Shown here: positions 26,712 to 35,659 of the stretch, in pieces
How positions within the stretch are numbered: the first letter of the stretch is position 1
How the letters are laid out: every line of letters begins with the position of its first letter
Source of the DNA: NCEH01 sp043195195
Lineage (GTDB): Bacteria; Pseudomonadota; Alphaproteobacteria; Rhizobiales; Xanthobacteraceae
Reading direction: 5' to 3'
Assembly: GCF_043195195.1 (NCBI RefSeq)
Contig: NZ_JBAFWT010000006.1
Coordinates: 1-64,000, forward strand
DNA: 64,000 bases
Notes under the pieces: model-generated
Seen by the model: the letters and a program-made list of their open reading frames with translations, nothing else
The model's database searches: none
Told to the model about the DNA's origin: nothing
Program-made: the position numbers and the translations under genes

Positions 26712-27650
26712 ATGGAAACCATTGCTTCAGCGCTACTGCCTGTCGCCTGCGTGGTTTGCCTTGGCTGGGTGCTGCGGCGATGGGTCGTACCCGACCCTTC
26801 CCATTGGGTGGGCCTCGAGCAGGTGACGTATTACGTCCTGTTTCCGGCCCTGCTTCTCACGTCGGGAATCCGCGCCGATCTCTCTCGCGTGAGCCTGATC
26901 GGCACCGTCGGCGCCATGGGATTGGCGCTGGCCGTCCTCTGCATCCTCCTGCTGGCAGTTCGACCGCTGCTCATGCGCCGTCATGGAATCGACGGGCCGG
27001 CATTCACGTCGCTCTTCCAAGGCGCGGTGCGGTGGAACACCTATGTCGCCCTCGCGCTTGCGGACGGGCTCTACGGCGCATCGGGCGTGGCCGTGGCGGC
27101 GGTGATGCTGGTGTGCCTGATCCCGGCCATCAATGTGGTGGTCGTTGCTGTTCTCGCGCGATACGCGGGCGCCGAGCCGCCGACCGTCGGCCGCATCGTC
27201 CGCCAATTGGTGCGGAACCCGCTGATCCTGTCCTGTCTTGCGGGGGCGGTCATCAATCTATCCCACGTGCCGGTGCCGCACCTGCTGCTGGAGGTCGCAG
27301 ACATCCTCGGCCGCGCCTCGCTCGCCGTGGGGCTGGTGGTGGTAGGAGCCGGCGTGGGGCTCAAGCACCTGACGCGTCCGAGGGCCACGGCTTTCTACAG
27401 CATCGTTTTGTGTCTTCTGGCCCGCCCGGCGCTTGCCTTCGGCTTCGGCTGGGCGCTGGGGCTGCGGGGCATGGAACTGGTGGTGGCCACCGCCATCTGC
27501 GCCGTGCCTTCATCGCCTGCCGGTTATGTCCTCGCCCGCCAGATGGGGGGCGATGCGCCGCTATTGGCGCAAATCCTCACCCTTCAGCTTATCGCCGCTG
27601 GCGCCACCTTGCCGCTGGTGGTTGCCGTGGCGCTGTCGTTCGCAGGGTGA
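26712..27650 (+). CDS. AEC (auxin efflux carrier) family transporter
   Basis: 312 residues, 9-10 hydrophobic segments, with the AEC-family pattern (LGWVLRRW, YYVLFPALLLTS, NPLILSCLAGAVIN). Bacterial members move small organic acids such as malate or malonate. The substrate is not evident. ATG 26712 follows a 295-bp gap shared with the divergent operon. No partner gene is adjacent. Confidence 0.82.
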   Translation: METIASALLPVACVVCLGWVLRRWVVPDPSHWVGLEQVTYYVLFPALLLTSGIRADLSRVSLIGTVGAMGLALAVLCILLLAVRPLLMRRHGIDGPAFTSLFQGAVRWNTYVALALADGLYGASGVAVAAVMLVCLIPAINVVVVAVLARYAGAEPPTVGRIVRQLVRNPLILSCLAGAVINLSHVPVPHLLLEVADILGRASLAVGLVVVGAGVGLKHLTRPRATAFYSIVLCLLARPALAFGFGWALGLRGMELVVATAICAVPSSPAGYVLARQMGGDAPLLAQILTLQLIAAGATLPLVVAVALSFAG

Positions 27651-27713
27651 GCGGGGCTTTTTATTCGGAAGCCGTCCTCGTCCGCTTAAGGCAGGAAAAG
27701 ACGCCCGAAGATG

Positions 27714-27737
27714 AAAAAGGGCGGCCGAAGCCGCCCC
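27714..27737 (-). terminator. Intrinsic terminator of the Pro/Tyr-rich secreted protein gene
   Basis: On the minus strand GGGCGGC, tetraloop TTCG, GCCGCCC is followed directly by TTTTT (plus-strand A-run 27714-27718). A compact, strong Rho-independent terminator 30 bases past the stop. It may also slow transcription arriving from the AEC gene. Confidence 0.88.
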
Positions 27738-27766
27738 TTGCGCTTGAGCGCTACATGGACCTGGCG

Positions 27767-28180
27767 TCAGCAAGCGCCCCAATAGCCGTTGCCCCGCGTA
27801 TCGGTCGGGAACCAGCAGGTGCCGCGAGGCGGGGGAGGTGGGGCATAATAGACCGGCGGCGGCGGAGCATAATAAACTGGCGGGGGAGGGGGAGGCGCGC
27901 TCGCCGCTCCGGCGATCGCCGCGGCACCGAGGATGCCGAGCGCGATACCGGCCCCGACCGCTGCCCCGTTGTTGTTATTATTGCGGTAATACCCCCGGCA
28001 GTTCCAGCAGCCAGGGCCGCGAGGTCCCCAGTACTGCACCTGGGTCACGTCGGTCGGCAGGGGCTGCGCCAAGGTCGCAGCTCCAGTGCCAATGGCGCCG
28101 GCCATGGCCGGTGTGAATGAAATCACGCCAAGGGCCGCAATGAGGCCCAGCGCCGCGACCTTCTTGGTGAGAGCTGCCAT
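27767..28180 (-). CDS. Secreted Pro/Tyr-rich small protein
   Basis: 137 residues from ATG 28180. The stronger ribosome-binding site (AGGAG, 9 bases before 28180) favours this start over ATG 28189, which abuts it. A signal peptide ends near TPAMAG. The mature protein has a CWNC pair, an Asn run, a glycine/alanine hydrophobic segment (GAGIALGILGAAAIAG) that may insert in a membrane, then repeats of APPPPVYY and a C-terminal GNGYWGAC. Such small periplasmic or envelope proteins are frequent in Hyphomicrobiales and have no known function. It has its own terminator. Confidence 0.7.
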   Translation of the reverse strand: MAALTKKVAALGLIAALGVISFTPAMAGAIGTGAATLAQPLPTDVTQVQYWGPRGPGCWNCRGYYRNNNNNGAAVGAGIALGILGAAAIAGAASAPPPPPPVYYAPPPPVYYAPPPPPRGTCWFPTDTRGNGYWGAC

Positions 28181-28502
28181 GGTAAACATCTCCTGAACGT
28201 TACGGCCCCCGAATGTCGAGTCTCAAGCCGCAAATGCCGTTTAGATAAGTATCGGCTTTGATCGAAGCCGAATTGTGTCTTTATCCTCGCATCTTATTAC
28301 TGCATTGCATCCCGTGAATGCAGTGTGAATGAAAAATGGTCGGCAAATGTCAAATTTCTGTTCGCCATGCCAAACAAGAGACCGGAGAAAGGTGAAGTGG
28401 GAGAAAACGCGGCGACGAGAGTGAACCGGACGAATGCCCTGTGGCTCGCGGGCGTTCCGCCCTTGCGGGTGTGCCCCACAGTGGTTAAGCCTGCCGCTTG
28501 CC
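28181..28502. other. Divergent intergenic region upstream of pyrB with three inverted repeats
   Basis: The region holds CGGCTT-6-AAGCCG (28253-28270), CTGCATT-10-AATGCAG (28300-28323) and, just before pyrB, CTGTGG...CCACAG (28439-28481) enclosing GGGCG-TTC-CGCCC. The first two are in AT-richer sequence and could be operators for either divergent gene. The third would fold in the pyrB leader, ending 22 bases before the start codon, with no T-run. Promoter boxes could not be fixed. Confidence 0.4.
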
Positions 28503-29450
28503 ATGCATTCTTCTCCCGCCTTCACTCTTGATCGCCGCGACCTGATCGGCATCGAAGGTCTTTCCGCCGGCGAGATCGTCGGGCTGATGGATCTTGCCGA
28601 GGACTTCGTCGATCTCAACCGCCAGATCGAGAAGAAGCGCAGCACCTTACGCGGGCGCACCCAGATCAATTTGTTCTTCGAAGCGTCCACCCGCACGCAG
28701 TCGTCCTTCGAGATCGCCGGCAAGCGCCTCGGCGCCGATGTGATGAACATGTCGGTGGGCACTTCGTCGGTAAAAAAGGGCGAGAGCCTCATCGATACGG
28801 CGATGACGCTCAATGCCATGCATCCCGACATATTGGTGGTGCGGCACCATGCCTCCGGCGCCGTGGCCCTGCTGGCGCGCAAGGTGGATTGCTGTGTGGT
28901 CAATGCCGGCGATGGCGCCCACGAGCATCCCACCCAGGCGCTGCTGGATGCTCTCACCATCCGTCGCAACAAAGGGCGCATCCAGGGGCTCACGGTGGCA
29001 ATCTGCGGCGATGTGCTACATTCGCGTGTCGCCCGCTCCAACATTCATCTGCTGGCAACCCTCGGCGCCCGGGTGCGGGTGATCGCGCCCTCCACCCTGC
29101 TGCCGAGCGGCATCGAGCAGTTCGGCATCGAGGTGCACCGTTCCATGGAGAGCGGGCTTGAGGGTGCCGATATCATCATGATGCTGCGCCTGCAGCGCGA
29201 GCGCATGGCCGGATCGTTCATCCCCTCGGTGAAAGAATATTTCCATTATTTCGGTCTCGATCAAGCCAAGCTGCGTCGCGCCAAGCCCGATGCTCTGGTG
29301 ATGCATCCTGGCCCCATGAATCGCGGGGTCGAAATCGATTCCGCCGTCGCCGACGGACCGCAATCCTTGATCCGGGAACAGGTGGAGATGGGAGTCGCAG
29401 TCCGCATGGCGGTGCTGGACGCTCTGGCGCGGAAGCTACCCAATGCGTGA
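28503..29450 (+). CDS. pyrB: Aspartate carbamoyltransferase catalytic subunit
   Basis: Makes carbamoyl-aspartate in pyrimidine synthesis. The 315-residue protein has STRTQSSFE for carbamoyl phosphate binding, HPTQALLDALTI and HPGPMNRGVE. ATG 28503 gives the usual N-terminus. The in-frame extension from 28434 has no similarity. Its last 8 bases overlap the dihydroorotase-like gene, matching the pyrB-pyrC' arrangement in which the two products form one complex. Confidence 0.96.
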   Translation: MHSSPAFTLDRRDLIGIEGLSAGEIVGLMDLAEDFVDLNRQIEKKRSTLRGRTQINLFFEASTRTQSSFEIAGKRLGADVMNMSVGTSSVKKGESLIDTAMTLNAMHPDILVVRHHASGAVALLARKVDCCVVNAGDGAHEHPTQALLDALTIRRNKGRIQGLTVAICGDVLHSRVARSNIHLLATLGARVRVIAPSTLLPSGIEQFGIEVHRSMESGLEGADIIMMLRLQRERMAGSFIPSVKEYFHYFGLDQAKLRRAKPDALVMHPGPMNRGVEIDSAVADGPQSLIREQVEMGVAVRMAVLDALARKLPNA

Positions 29451-30756
29451 CACGCCGCGCCCCTCCGAAACCCGCCCGGTTGTTCTCGCCAACGCACGGA
29501 TCATCGATCCCTCTCGCGGGTCCGATTTCCACGGCGATGTGCTGATCGTCGACGGCCGTATCGAGGACACCGCGTTCGGCCTCGCCTCCGCTGGCATCCC
29601 GGATGGCGCGGAACTGGTGGATTGCCGGGGCGCCATTGTCGCGCCGGGGCTGATCGACATGCGCGCCTTTGTCGGCGAGCCGGGCGCGGAGCACCGCGAA
29701 ACCCTGGCTTCCGCGAGTCGCGCGGCGGCGGCTGGAGGCGTGACCACCATCGTCTGCCAGCCGGACACGGACCCTGTGGTCGACGATCCCGCGATCGTCG
29801 ACTTCATCCTGCGTCGGGCGCGCGACACCGCGATCGTGCGCGTGCATCCCATGGCGGCCCTCACCAAAGGCCTGCGTGGCGAGGAAATGACGGAGATCGG
29901 CCTGCTGAAGGCGGCCGGCGCAGTTGCCTTCACAAACGGGGTGCACTCGCTCCAGAGCGCGCAGGTGCTGCGACGCTGCCTGGCCTATGCGCGGGATTTC
30001 GATGCGCTGATCGTGCATCACACCGAGGACGCGTCCATGTCCCAGGGGGCCATGAACGAGGGGACCTTCGCAACCCGCCTCGGCCTGCCGGGTAATCCTA
30101 AATCCGCCGAAACCATCGTGCTGGAGCGTGATCTGCGGCTCGTCGACGACGCGCGCGGTCGCTATCACGCCGCGGCGCTCACCTGCGCGGAATCGCTGGA
30201 CGTGCTGTCCCGCGCCAAGGAGGCCGGCCTGCCGGTGACAGCGTCCGCGAGCATCAACCACCTGAGCTTCAACGAACTCGACATCGGCCAGTATCGCACC
30301 TACTTCAAGTTGAACCCGCCCCTGCGCGGCGAAGACGACCGGCAGGCGCTGGTTCGCGCTCTGGCGTCGGGCCTGATCGACGTGGTGGTTTCCGATCATG
30401 TTCCCCAAGACGTGGAAATGAAGCGGCTTCCGTTCTCGGAGGCGGAGCCGGGTGCCATCGGTCTTGAGACCTTGTTGTCGGCCGCGTTGCGATTGGTGCA
30501 TTCGGACCAGGTGGACATCGTCACGGTGCTGCGGGCGCTTTCGACCCGCCCCGCGGAACTGCTGGGGCTGCCGACCGGCACGCTGCGCCCCGGTGCGCCG
30601 GCTGATCTCGTGGTGTTCGATCCCCAGATGCCGTGGCTTGTGGACCCGGCCGATCTCAATTCACGCTCGCGCAATACTCCGTTCGACGAAGCGCGGATGA
30701 GCGGGCGAGTGCTACGTACCCTGGTTGCCGGGCGTACGGTATACGAATACGTTTGA
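29443..30756 (+). CDS. pyrC': Dihydroorotase-like protein lacking the metal-binding HxH (PyrC')
   Basis: 437 residues of the amidohydrolase/dihydroorotase family. Active enzymes carry DxHxH at the end of the first strand. Here the site reads DMRAF (72-76), so both histidines are gone. HHTEDAS and VVSDHVPQ, matching later metal and substrate positions, are partly kept. With pyrB directly upstream, the protein fits the non-catalytic PyrC' subunit known from Pseudomonas-type aspartate carbamoyltransferase, needed for assembly rather than catalysis. A genuine pyrC would then lie elsewhere. Confidence 0.9.
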   Translation: MRDTPRPSETRPVVLANARIIDPSRGSDFHGDVLIVDGRIEDTAFGLASAGIPDGAELVDCRGAIVAPGLIDMRAFVGEPGAEHRETLASASRAAAAGGVTTIVCQPDTDPVVDDPAIVDFILRRARDTAIVRVHPMAALTKGLRGEEMTEIGLLKAAGAVAFTNGVHSLQSAQVLRRCLAYARDFDALIVHHTEDASMSQGAMNEGTFATRLGLPGNPKSAETIVLERDLRLVDDARGRYHAAALTCAESLDVLSRAKEAGLPVTASASINHLSFNELDIGQYRTYFKLNPPLRGEDDRQALVRALASGLIDVVVSDHVPQDVEMKRLPFSEAEPGAIGLETLLSAALRLVHSDQVDIVTVLRALSTRPAELLGLPTGTLRPGAPADLVVFDPQMPWLVDPADLNSRSRNTPFDEARMSGRVLRTLVAGRTVYEYV

Positions 30757-30793
30757 TTGGCGTCAGCCTTGCCGGCGCGGTAGGACTTTTTGC

Positions 30794-31405
30794 ATGCAGC
30801 TTTTCTGGACCTTGGCCTTGCCGTGGACGGCCGCTGCACTGGCGCTCGGCTATCTCCTGGGCTCGATCCCTTTCGGCATCGTCATCACGCGGATGGCCGG
30901 AACTCGCGATATTCGCACCATCGGCTCCGGCAATATCGGCGCCACCAACGTGTTGCGCACCGGGCGCAAGGATCTCGCCGCGTTCACCTTGCTCGGGGAT
31001 GCCCTGAAGGGGACTGCGGCGGTCCTGGTAGCCCGTGCCTGGCTTGGTGAGGATGCCGCGATCGCTGCGGGCCTCGGGGCATTCCTCGGCCATCTGTTTC
31101 CGGTGTGGCTGGGTTTCAAGGGCGGCAAGGGCGTAGCCACCTTCCTTGGCGTCGCCCTCGGCCTTTCCTGGCCGTCGGCCCTTGCCTTCGCATTGGTGTG
31201 GCTCGCTGTTGCCGGGGTGACCCGCTATTCCTCACTCTCCGCCTTGGTCGCATCCGCCGCTGCGGCAGCGTGCGCCTTTGTTGCGGGCGGGCCGAAGGTC
31301 GGCCTGCTGATGGCGGTACTGACGGTGCTGCTATGGGCCAAGCACCACGCGAATATTTCCCGTCTCATCGCCGGCACCGAAGGCCGGATCGGCGCGAAAG
31401 GCTGA
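30794..31405 (+). CDS. plsY: Glycerol-3-phosphate acyltransferase PlsY
   Basis: An inner-membrane enzyme transferring acyl from acyl-phosphate to glycerol-3-phosphate. The 203-residue protein has the three cytoplasmic motifs: GSIPFG followed by GSGNIGATNVLR, GFKGGKGVATFLG, and KHHANISRLIAGTE. Five membrane segments fit. ATG 30794 precedes the first helix. dprA follows after 6 bases, a frequent plsY-dprA-topA order. Confidence 0.95.
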   Translation: MQLFWTLALPWTAAALALGYLLGSIPFGIVITRMAGTRDIRTIGSGNIGATNVLRTGRKDLAAFTLLGDALKGTAAVLVARAWLGEDAAIAAGLGAFLGHLFPVWLGFKGGKGVATFLGVALGLSWPSALAFALVWLAVAGVTRYSSLSALVASAAAAACAFVAGGPKVGLLMAVLTVLLWAKHHANISRLIAGTEGRIGAKG

Positions 31406-31411
31406 ACCAGC

Positions 31412-32524
31412 ATGAGCCGACGGGGCGTCACCCTTTCGCCCCGGCAGCGCACGGACTGGCTGCGGTTGATCCGGACCGAGCAGGTGGGGCCGCGCACGTT
31501 CCGCGCCCTGATAAACCAATTTGGCGGCGCGGCAGCGGCCCTCCAGGCTCTGCCTGACCTTGCACGGAAGGGCGGGCGTCTCATTCCTCCGCGCATCCCG
31601 AGCCTCACTGAGGCGGAGGAGGAGATCGCAACCCTCGCGCGCCTCGGCGGACGCCTCGTCGCCATGGGTGAGCAGGATTATCCCCATCCGCTCCAGGAGA
31701 TCGACGACGCCCCCCCGTTGCTGAGCGTGCGGGGTAAGGGAGAAACCTTGCGCGTGCCCAAGATCGCCATCGTCGGCGCCCGCAATGCCTCTGCAGCCGG
31801 GCGAACCCTTGCGGGACGCTTCGCCCGCGATCTTGGCGCGGCTGGCTATTCGGTCGTTTCCGGCCTAGCACGCGGCATCGATGCGGCGGCTCATGAGGCA
31901 AGCCTCGAGAGCGGCACAATCGGCGTGTTCGCGGGGGGCCTCTCCCGCCCCTATCCCCCGGAGAATCTTCGTCTCATAGAGCAGGTCGCCGAGCAGGGCG
32001 CTCTCGTCTCTGAAATGCCAGTCGGCTGGGAGCCTCGCGCGCGTGACTTCCCCCGCCGCAACCGACTCGTCTCGGGGATGGCGCTCGGCGTGGTCGTCGT
32101 CGAGGCTGCCGAGCGTTCGGGGTCCCTGATAACCGCGCGCCTTGCCGCCGAGCAGGGACGGGAAGTGTTTGCGATCCCCGGCTCTCCGCTGGATCCGCGC
32201 GCCGGCGGTACCAATGCCCTGCTGAAGCGCGGCGCAACCCTTGTCACCCATGCTGCCGACGTGATCGAAGCCTTGACGCCGCTGATCGCGCATCCCCCCT
32301 CGCAGGAGGTCGAGGCGCCACCGACGGTGCGAGTCGATGCCTTCCCGCCCGCGGACCAGATGCGGGCCAGGATCACGGAACTGCTGGGGCCAGTGCCAAC
32401 AGCCATGGACGATCTGGTGCGATTTTCGGGTGCGAGCGTTTCAGATGTGCAGTGGGTGCTGCTGGAGTTGGACTTGGCGGGTCGGCTGGAACGCCACGGA
32501 GGCGGGTTGGTGAGCCTGCGCTGA
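31412..32524 (+). CDS. dprA: DNA-processing protein DprA
   Basis: Binds incoming single-stranded DNA and loads RecA in transformation. The 370-residue protein has an N-terminal SAM-like helical region. Its Rossmann-like core carries IVGARNASAAG, SGLARGIDAAAHEASL, RNRLVSGM and GSLITARLAAEQGR. A C-terminal winged helix (about 305-370) follows. It lies between plsY and topA. Confidence 0.95.
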   Translation: MSRRGVTLSPRQRTDWLRLIRTEQVGPRTFRALINQFGGAAAALQALPDLARKGGRLIPPRIPSLTEAEEEIATLARLGGRLVAMGEQDYPHPLQEIDDAPPLLSVRGKGETLRVPKIAIVGARNASAAGRTLAGRFARDLGAAGYSVVSGLARGIDAAAHEASLESGTIGVFAGGLSRPYPPENLRLIEQVAEQGALVSEMPVGWEPRARDFPRRNRLVSGMALGVVVVEAAERSGSLITARLAAEQGREVFAIPGSPLDPRAGGTNALLKRGATLVTHAADVIEALTPLIAHPPSQEVEAPPTVRVDAFPPADQMRARITELLGPVPTAMDDLVRFSGASVSDVQWVLLELDLAGRLERHGGGLVSLR

Positions 32525-32527
32525 AGC

Positions 32528-32740
32528 TTAGCTCGGTGTATCGGTGCCCTCGCCGGATCCTCTGAGGGACGAGGCGCGCGTGATCCCGCGCGCCTCGAGC
32601 AGCGTCATTTCCAGAAGATAGGCGAGGGTTGAAAGGTGGTGTCTCCGCGCCAGCCTCGAAAGTTCGGCGGTCAGCGACGAGACGTAAGCCGCGAATTCCG
32701 CTGCCTGTTCAAAATCGAAGTCCTTGCGACCCGCCGCCAT
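32528..32740 (-). CDS. Small conserved-looking hypothetical protein
   Basis: 70 residues on the minus strand, filling the gap between dprA and topA (stop 4 bases from the dprA stop). The sequence is mostly helical with AAEFAAYVSSLTAELSRLARR and LAYLLEMTLLEAR, and ends in a Gly/Ser-rich tail. A DUF-type Hyphomicrobiales protein is plausible, but I do not recognise it. Amino-acid composition and position argue for a real gene over a shadow. Confidence 0.55.
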   Translation of the reverse strand: MAAGRKDFDFEQAAEFAAYVSSLTAELSRLARRHHLSTLAYLLEMTLLEARGITRASSLRGSGEGTDTPS

Positions 32741-32933
32741 CTCAAGATCCTTTTCCCGCCGCTTCGGCGCATCCTGCGATTTGGCAACAGTTAGACAAGC
32801 TACTCAGGGTTGTATTTACGCGAGTTCCCGGCGGCAGCCTGATCTTGGCGTGCGGATTTGACAGGCACCGCGGCGCACCCCATGTTGCCGCCGCCGCCAG
32901 GGGCCGCGGCGTTTTCAAGAGACAGCAGCCGTC

Positions 32934-35600
32934 ATGCAGGTCGTCATCGTCGAATCGCCCGCAAAGGCGAAGACGATCAACAAATATCTGGGTCCGGATT
33001 ACGAGGTCATCGCCTCCTACGGACATGTCCGCGATCTCCCGTCGAAGGACGGCTCGGTTGATCCCGAGGCCGACTTCCGCATGCTGTGGGAGGTCGATCC
33101 GAAATCACAGAAGCGTCTGAGCGACATCGCCAAGGCGGTGAAGGCTGCCGATGGCCTGATCCTCGCCACCGACCCGGATCGCGAGGGCGAGGCGATTTCC
33201 TGGCACGTGCTCGAGGTGCTGCGCGAGAAGAAGGCGCTCAAAGGCCAGAAGGTCGAGCGGGTGGTCTTCAATGCCATCACCAAACAGGCGGTGCTTGAGG
33301 CGATGAAGGCACCGCGCGCGATCGATATCGCGCTGGTGGATGCCTATCTCGCCCGCCGCGCGCTGGATTATCTCGTCGGGTTCACGCTGTCCCCGGTGCT
33401 CTGGCGCAAATTGCCGGGCGCCCGCTCGGCCGGGCGCGTGCAATCCGTGGCTCTGCGCCTGGTCTGCGACCGCGAGCGCGAGATCGAGACCTTCGTCGCA
33501 CGCGAATATTGGTCCATCGTCGCCCAGCTCGCGACTCCGCGCGGCGACGCCTTTGAAGCCCGCCTGTCCGGCGCCGACGGCAAGAAGATCACCCGCCTGT
33601 CGGTCGGCACGGCCGAGGAGGCCGCCGCATTCCGCGCCGACCTGGAGAGTGCTGCGTTCTCGGTGCGCGCTATTGAGGCGAAGCCGGTCAAGCGGCATCC
33701 TCAACCGCCGTTCACCACCTCGACCTTGCAGCAAGAGGCAAGCCGCAAGCTCGGCCTCGCCCCGGCGCGCACGATGCAGATCGCCCAGCGCCTCTATGAG
33801 GGCGTGGACATCGGCGGCGAGACCGTGGGTCTCATCACTTATATGCGAACCGACGGTGTCGACATGGCGCCGGAAGCGGTGGAGGCGACGCGTAGCGCCA
33901 TCGCCAAGCAGTTCGGCGATCGCTACCTGCCTGCGGCCCCGCGCAAATACATCACCAAGGCCAAGAATGCCCAGGAGGCCCATGAGGCCATCCGCCCCAC
34001 CGATTCCCATCGCAGCCCCCGCGACGTCGCGCGCCACCTCGATGCGGAGCAGGCCCGCCTTTATGAACTGATCTGGACCCGCACCGTCGCGAGCCAGATG
34101 GAGTCGGCCGCCCTCGAACGCACCACGGCCGATATCGTCGCCCAGGCCGGCGCCCGCGCGTTGGATTTGACCGCCACCGGCACCGTGGTGAAGTTCGACG
34201 GCTTCCTCGCCCTCTATCGTGAAGGCAAGGACGACGACGATGAGGACGAGGAGAGCCGTCGGCTCCCCGCCATGTCGGCCGGCGAGAAACTGGACAAGCG
34301 GGAGATCGCCACCGCCCAGCATTTCACCGAACCGCCGCCGCGCTTCTCCGAAGCCTCGCTGGTGAAGCGCATGGAGGAACTCGGCATCGGCCGTCCCTCC
34401 ACGTATGCCGCAGTGCTCGCGGTGTTGCAGGACCGGGAATATGTGAAGCTGGAGAAGAAGCGCCTCGTCGCCGAGGACAAGGGGCGGCTCGTGACTGCCT
34501 TCCTGGAGAGCTTCTTCAAGAAATACGTCGAATACGACTTCACCGCCGATTTGGAGGAGAAGCTTGATCGCGTCTCCGCCGACGAGGTGGACTGGAAGCA
34601 GGTGCTGCGCGAATTCTGGGCGGATTTCTCGATTGCCGTCGACGCCACCAAGGACCTGCGTGTCTCACAGGTGCTTGATGCGCTTGACGAGATGCTGACC
34701 GCGCACATCTTTCCGCCTAAGGCGGACGGCACCGATCCGCGCCTGTGTCCTACCTGCGGCAGCGGCCGGCTGTCTCTCAAGATGGGGAAGTTCGGGGCGT
34801 TTATCGGCTGCTCCAATTATCCCGAGTGCCGTCACACCCAGCCCCTGAGCGGCGAAGCGCCGCAAGAGGGTGAGGGCACGCGCAAGCTCGGCGCAGATCC
34901 CGAGAGCGGGTTGGAAGTGACCATCCGCGACGGCCGGTTCGGTACCTATCTGCAACTCGGCGAGGCCGTCGAGGGTGCCAAGCCCAAGCGCTCCAGCTTG
35001 CCCAAGGGTCTGAAGCCGGCGGATGTGGACCTTGAAACCGCGCTTGCCTTGCTGGCGCTCCCGCGACCGATCGGCACCCACCCCGAAGACGGCGAGACCA
35101 TCCTTGCCGGAATCGGACGATTTGGGCCCTATGTCCAGCACGGCAAGATCTATGCGAACCTGGAAGAGGGCGACGACATCCTCGCCATCGGCCTCAACCG
35201 CGCGGTGACGTTGCTTGCGGAAAAGCAGTCGAAGGGCAGGGGGGCGCGGGGCGGTGCAACCGCCGGCCGCAATCTCGGCGACCATCCGAGCGGCGGAGCG
35301 ATCACCGTGCGGCCGGGCCGGTTCGGGCCTTACGTCAATCACGGCAAGATCAACGCCACTTTGCCCAAGGCGCTGGACCCGGATCAATTGACCCTAGCGG
35401 AGGCCATCACTCTCATTGATGCCAAGGCGGCCACTGCGCCAGCTGCTAAGACGTCGCGCAAGGCGCCGGCGAAGGCCGCCGCCAAGAAGAGTGCCACGCC
35501 GAAGAGCGCAACCGAGAAGCCTGCAGCCAAACCAAAGGCCGCCGCCAAGAAGGCGCCAGCGAAGAAGCCGGCGGCAAAGGCAAAGTCCGCGGCTTCGTAG
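32934..35600 (+). CDS. topA: DNA topoisomerase I
   Basis: A type IA topoisomerase relaxing negative supercoils. 888 residues, with the TOPRIM domain at the start (VESPAKAKTINKYLG, DPDREGEAISWH) and catalytic Tyr303 in LITYMRTDG. A four-cysteine zinc ribbon (CPTCG...CSNYPEC) lies near residue 605, followed by repeated GRFGPYVNHGKI-type topoisomerase C-terminal modules. The last ~50 residues are an Ala/Lys/Pro-rich histone H1-like tail. Confidence 0.97.
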   Translation: MQVVIVESPAKAKTINKYLGPDYEVIASYGHVRDLPSKDGSVDPEADFRMLWEVDPKSQKRLSDIAKAVKAADGLILATDPDREGEAISWHVLEVLREKKALKGQKVERVVFNAITKQAVLEAMKAPRAIDIALVDAYLARRALDYLVGFTLSPVLWRKLPGARSAGRVQSVALRLVCDREREIETFVAREYWSIVAQLATPRGDAFEARLSGADGKKITRLSVGTAEEAAAFRADLESAAFSVRAIEAKPVKRHPQPPFTTSTLQQEASRKLGLAPARTMQIAQRLYEGVDIGGETVGLITYMRTDGVDMAPEAVEATRSAIAKQFGDRYLPAAPRKYITKAKNAQEAHEAIRPTDSHRSPRDVARHLDAEQARLYELIWTRTVASQMESAALERTTADIVAQAGARALDLTATGTVVKFDGFLALYREGKDDDDEDEESRRLPAMSAGEKLDKREIATAQHFTEPPPRFSEASLVKRMEELGIGRPSTYAAVLAVLQDREYVKLEKKRLVAEDKGRLVTAFLESFFKKYVEYDFTADLEEKLDRVSADEVDWKQVLREFWADFSIAVDATKDLRVSQVLDALDEMLTAHIFPPKADGTDPRLCPTCGSGRLSLKMGKFGAFIGCSNYPECRHTQPLSGEAPQEGEGTRKLGADPESGLEVTIRDGRFGTYLQLGEAVEGAKPKRSSLPKGLKPADVDLETALALLALPRPIGTHPEDGETILAGIGRFGPYVQHGKIYANLEEGDDILAIGLNRAVTLLAEKQSKGRGARGGATAGRNLGDHPSGGAITVRPGRFGPYVNHGKINATLPKALDPDQLTLAEAITLIDAKAATAPAAKTSRKAPAKAAAKKSATPKSATEKPAAKPKAAAKKAPAKKPAAKAKSAAS

Positions 35601-35659
35601 GATCCACGGCTACATCAACCGTCTAGGAACGAGAGATGCCGGCCCGGCAAGCAGGCACA

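Noticed and set aside
29443..30756. Active dihydroorotase pyrC
   Set aside because: The HxH metal ligands are missing, so it is annotated as the PyrC' type.
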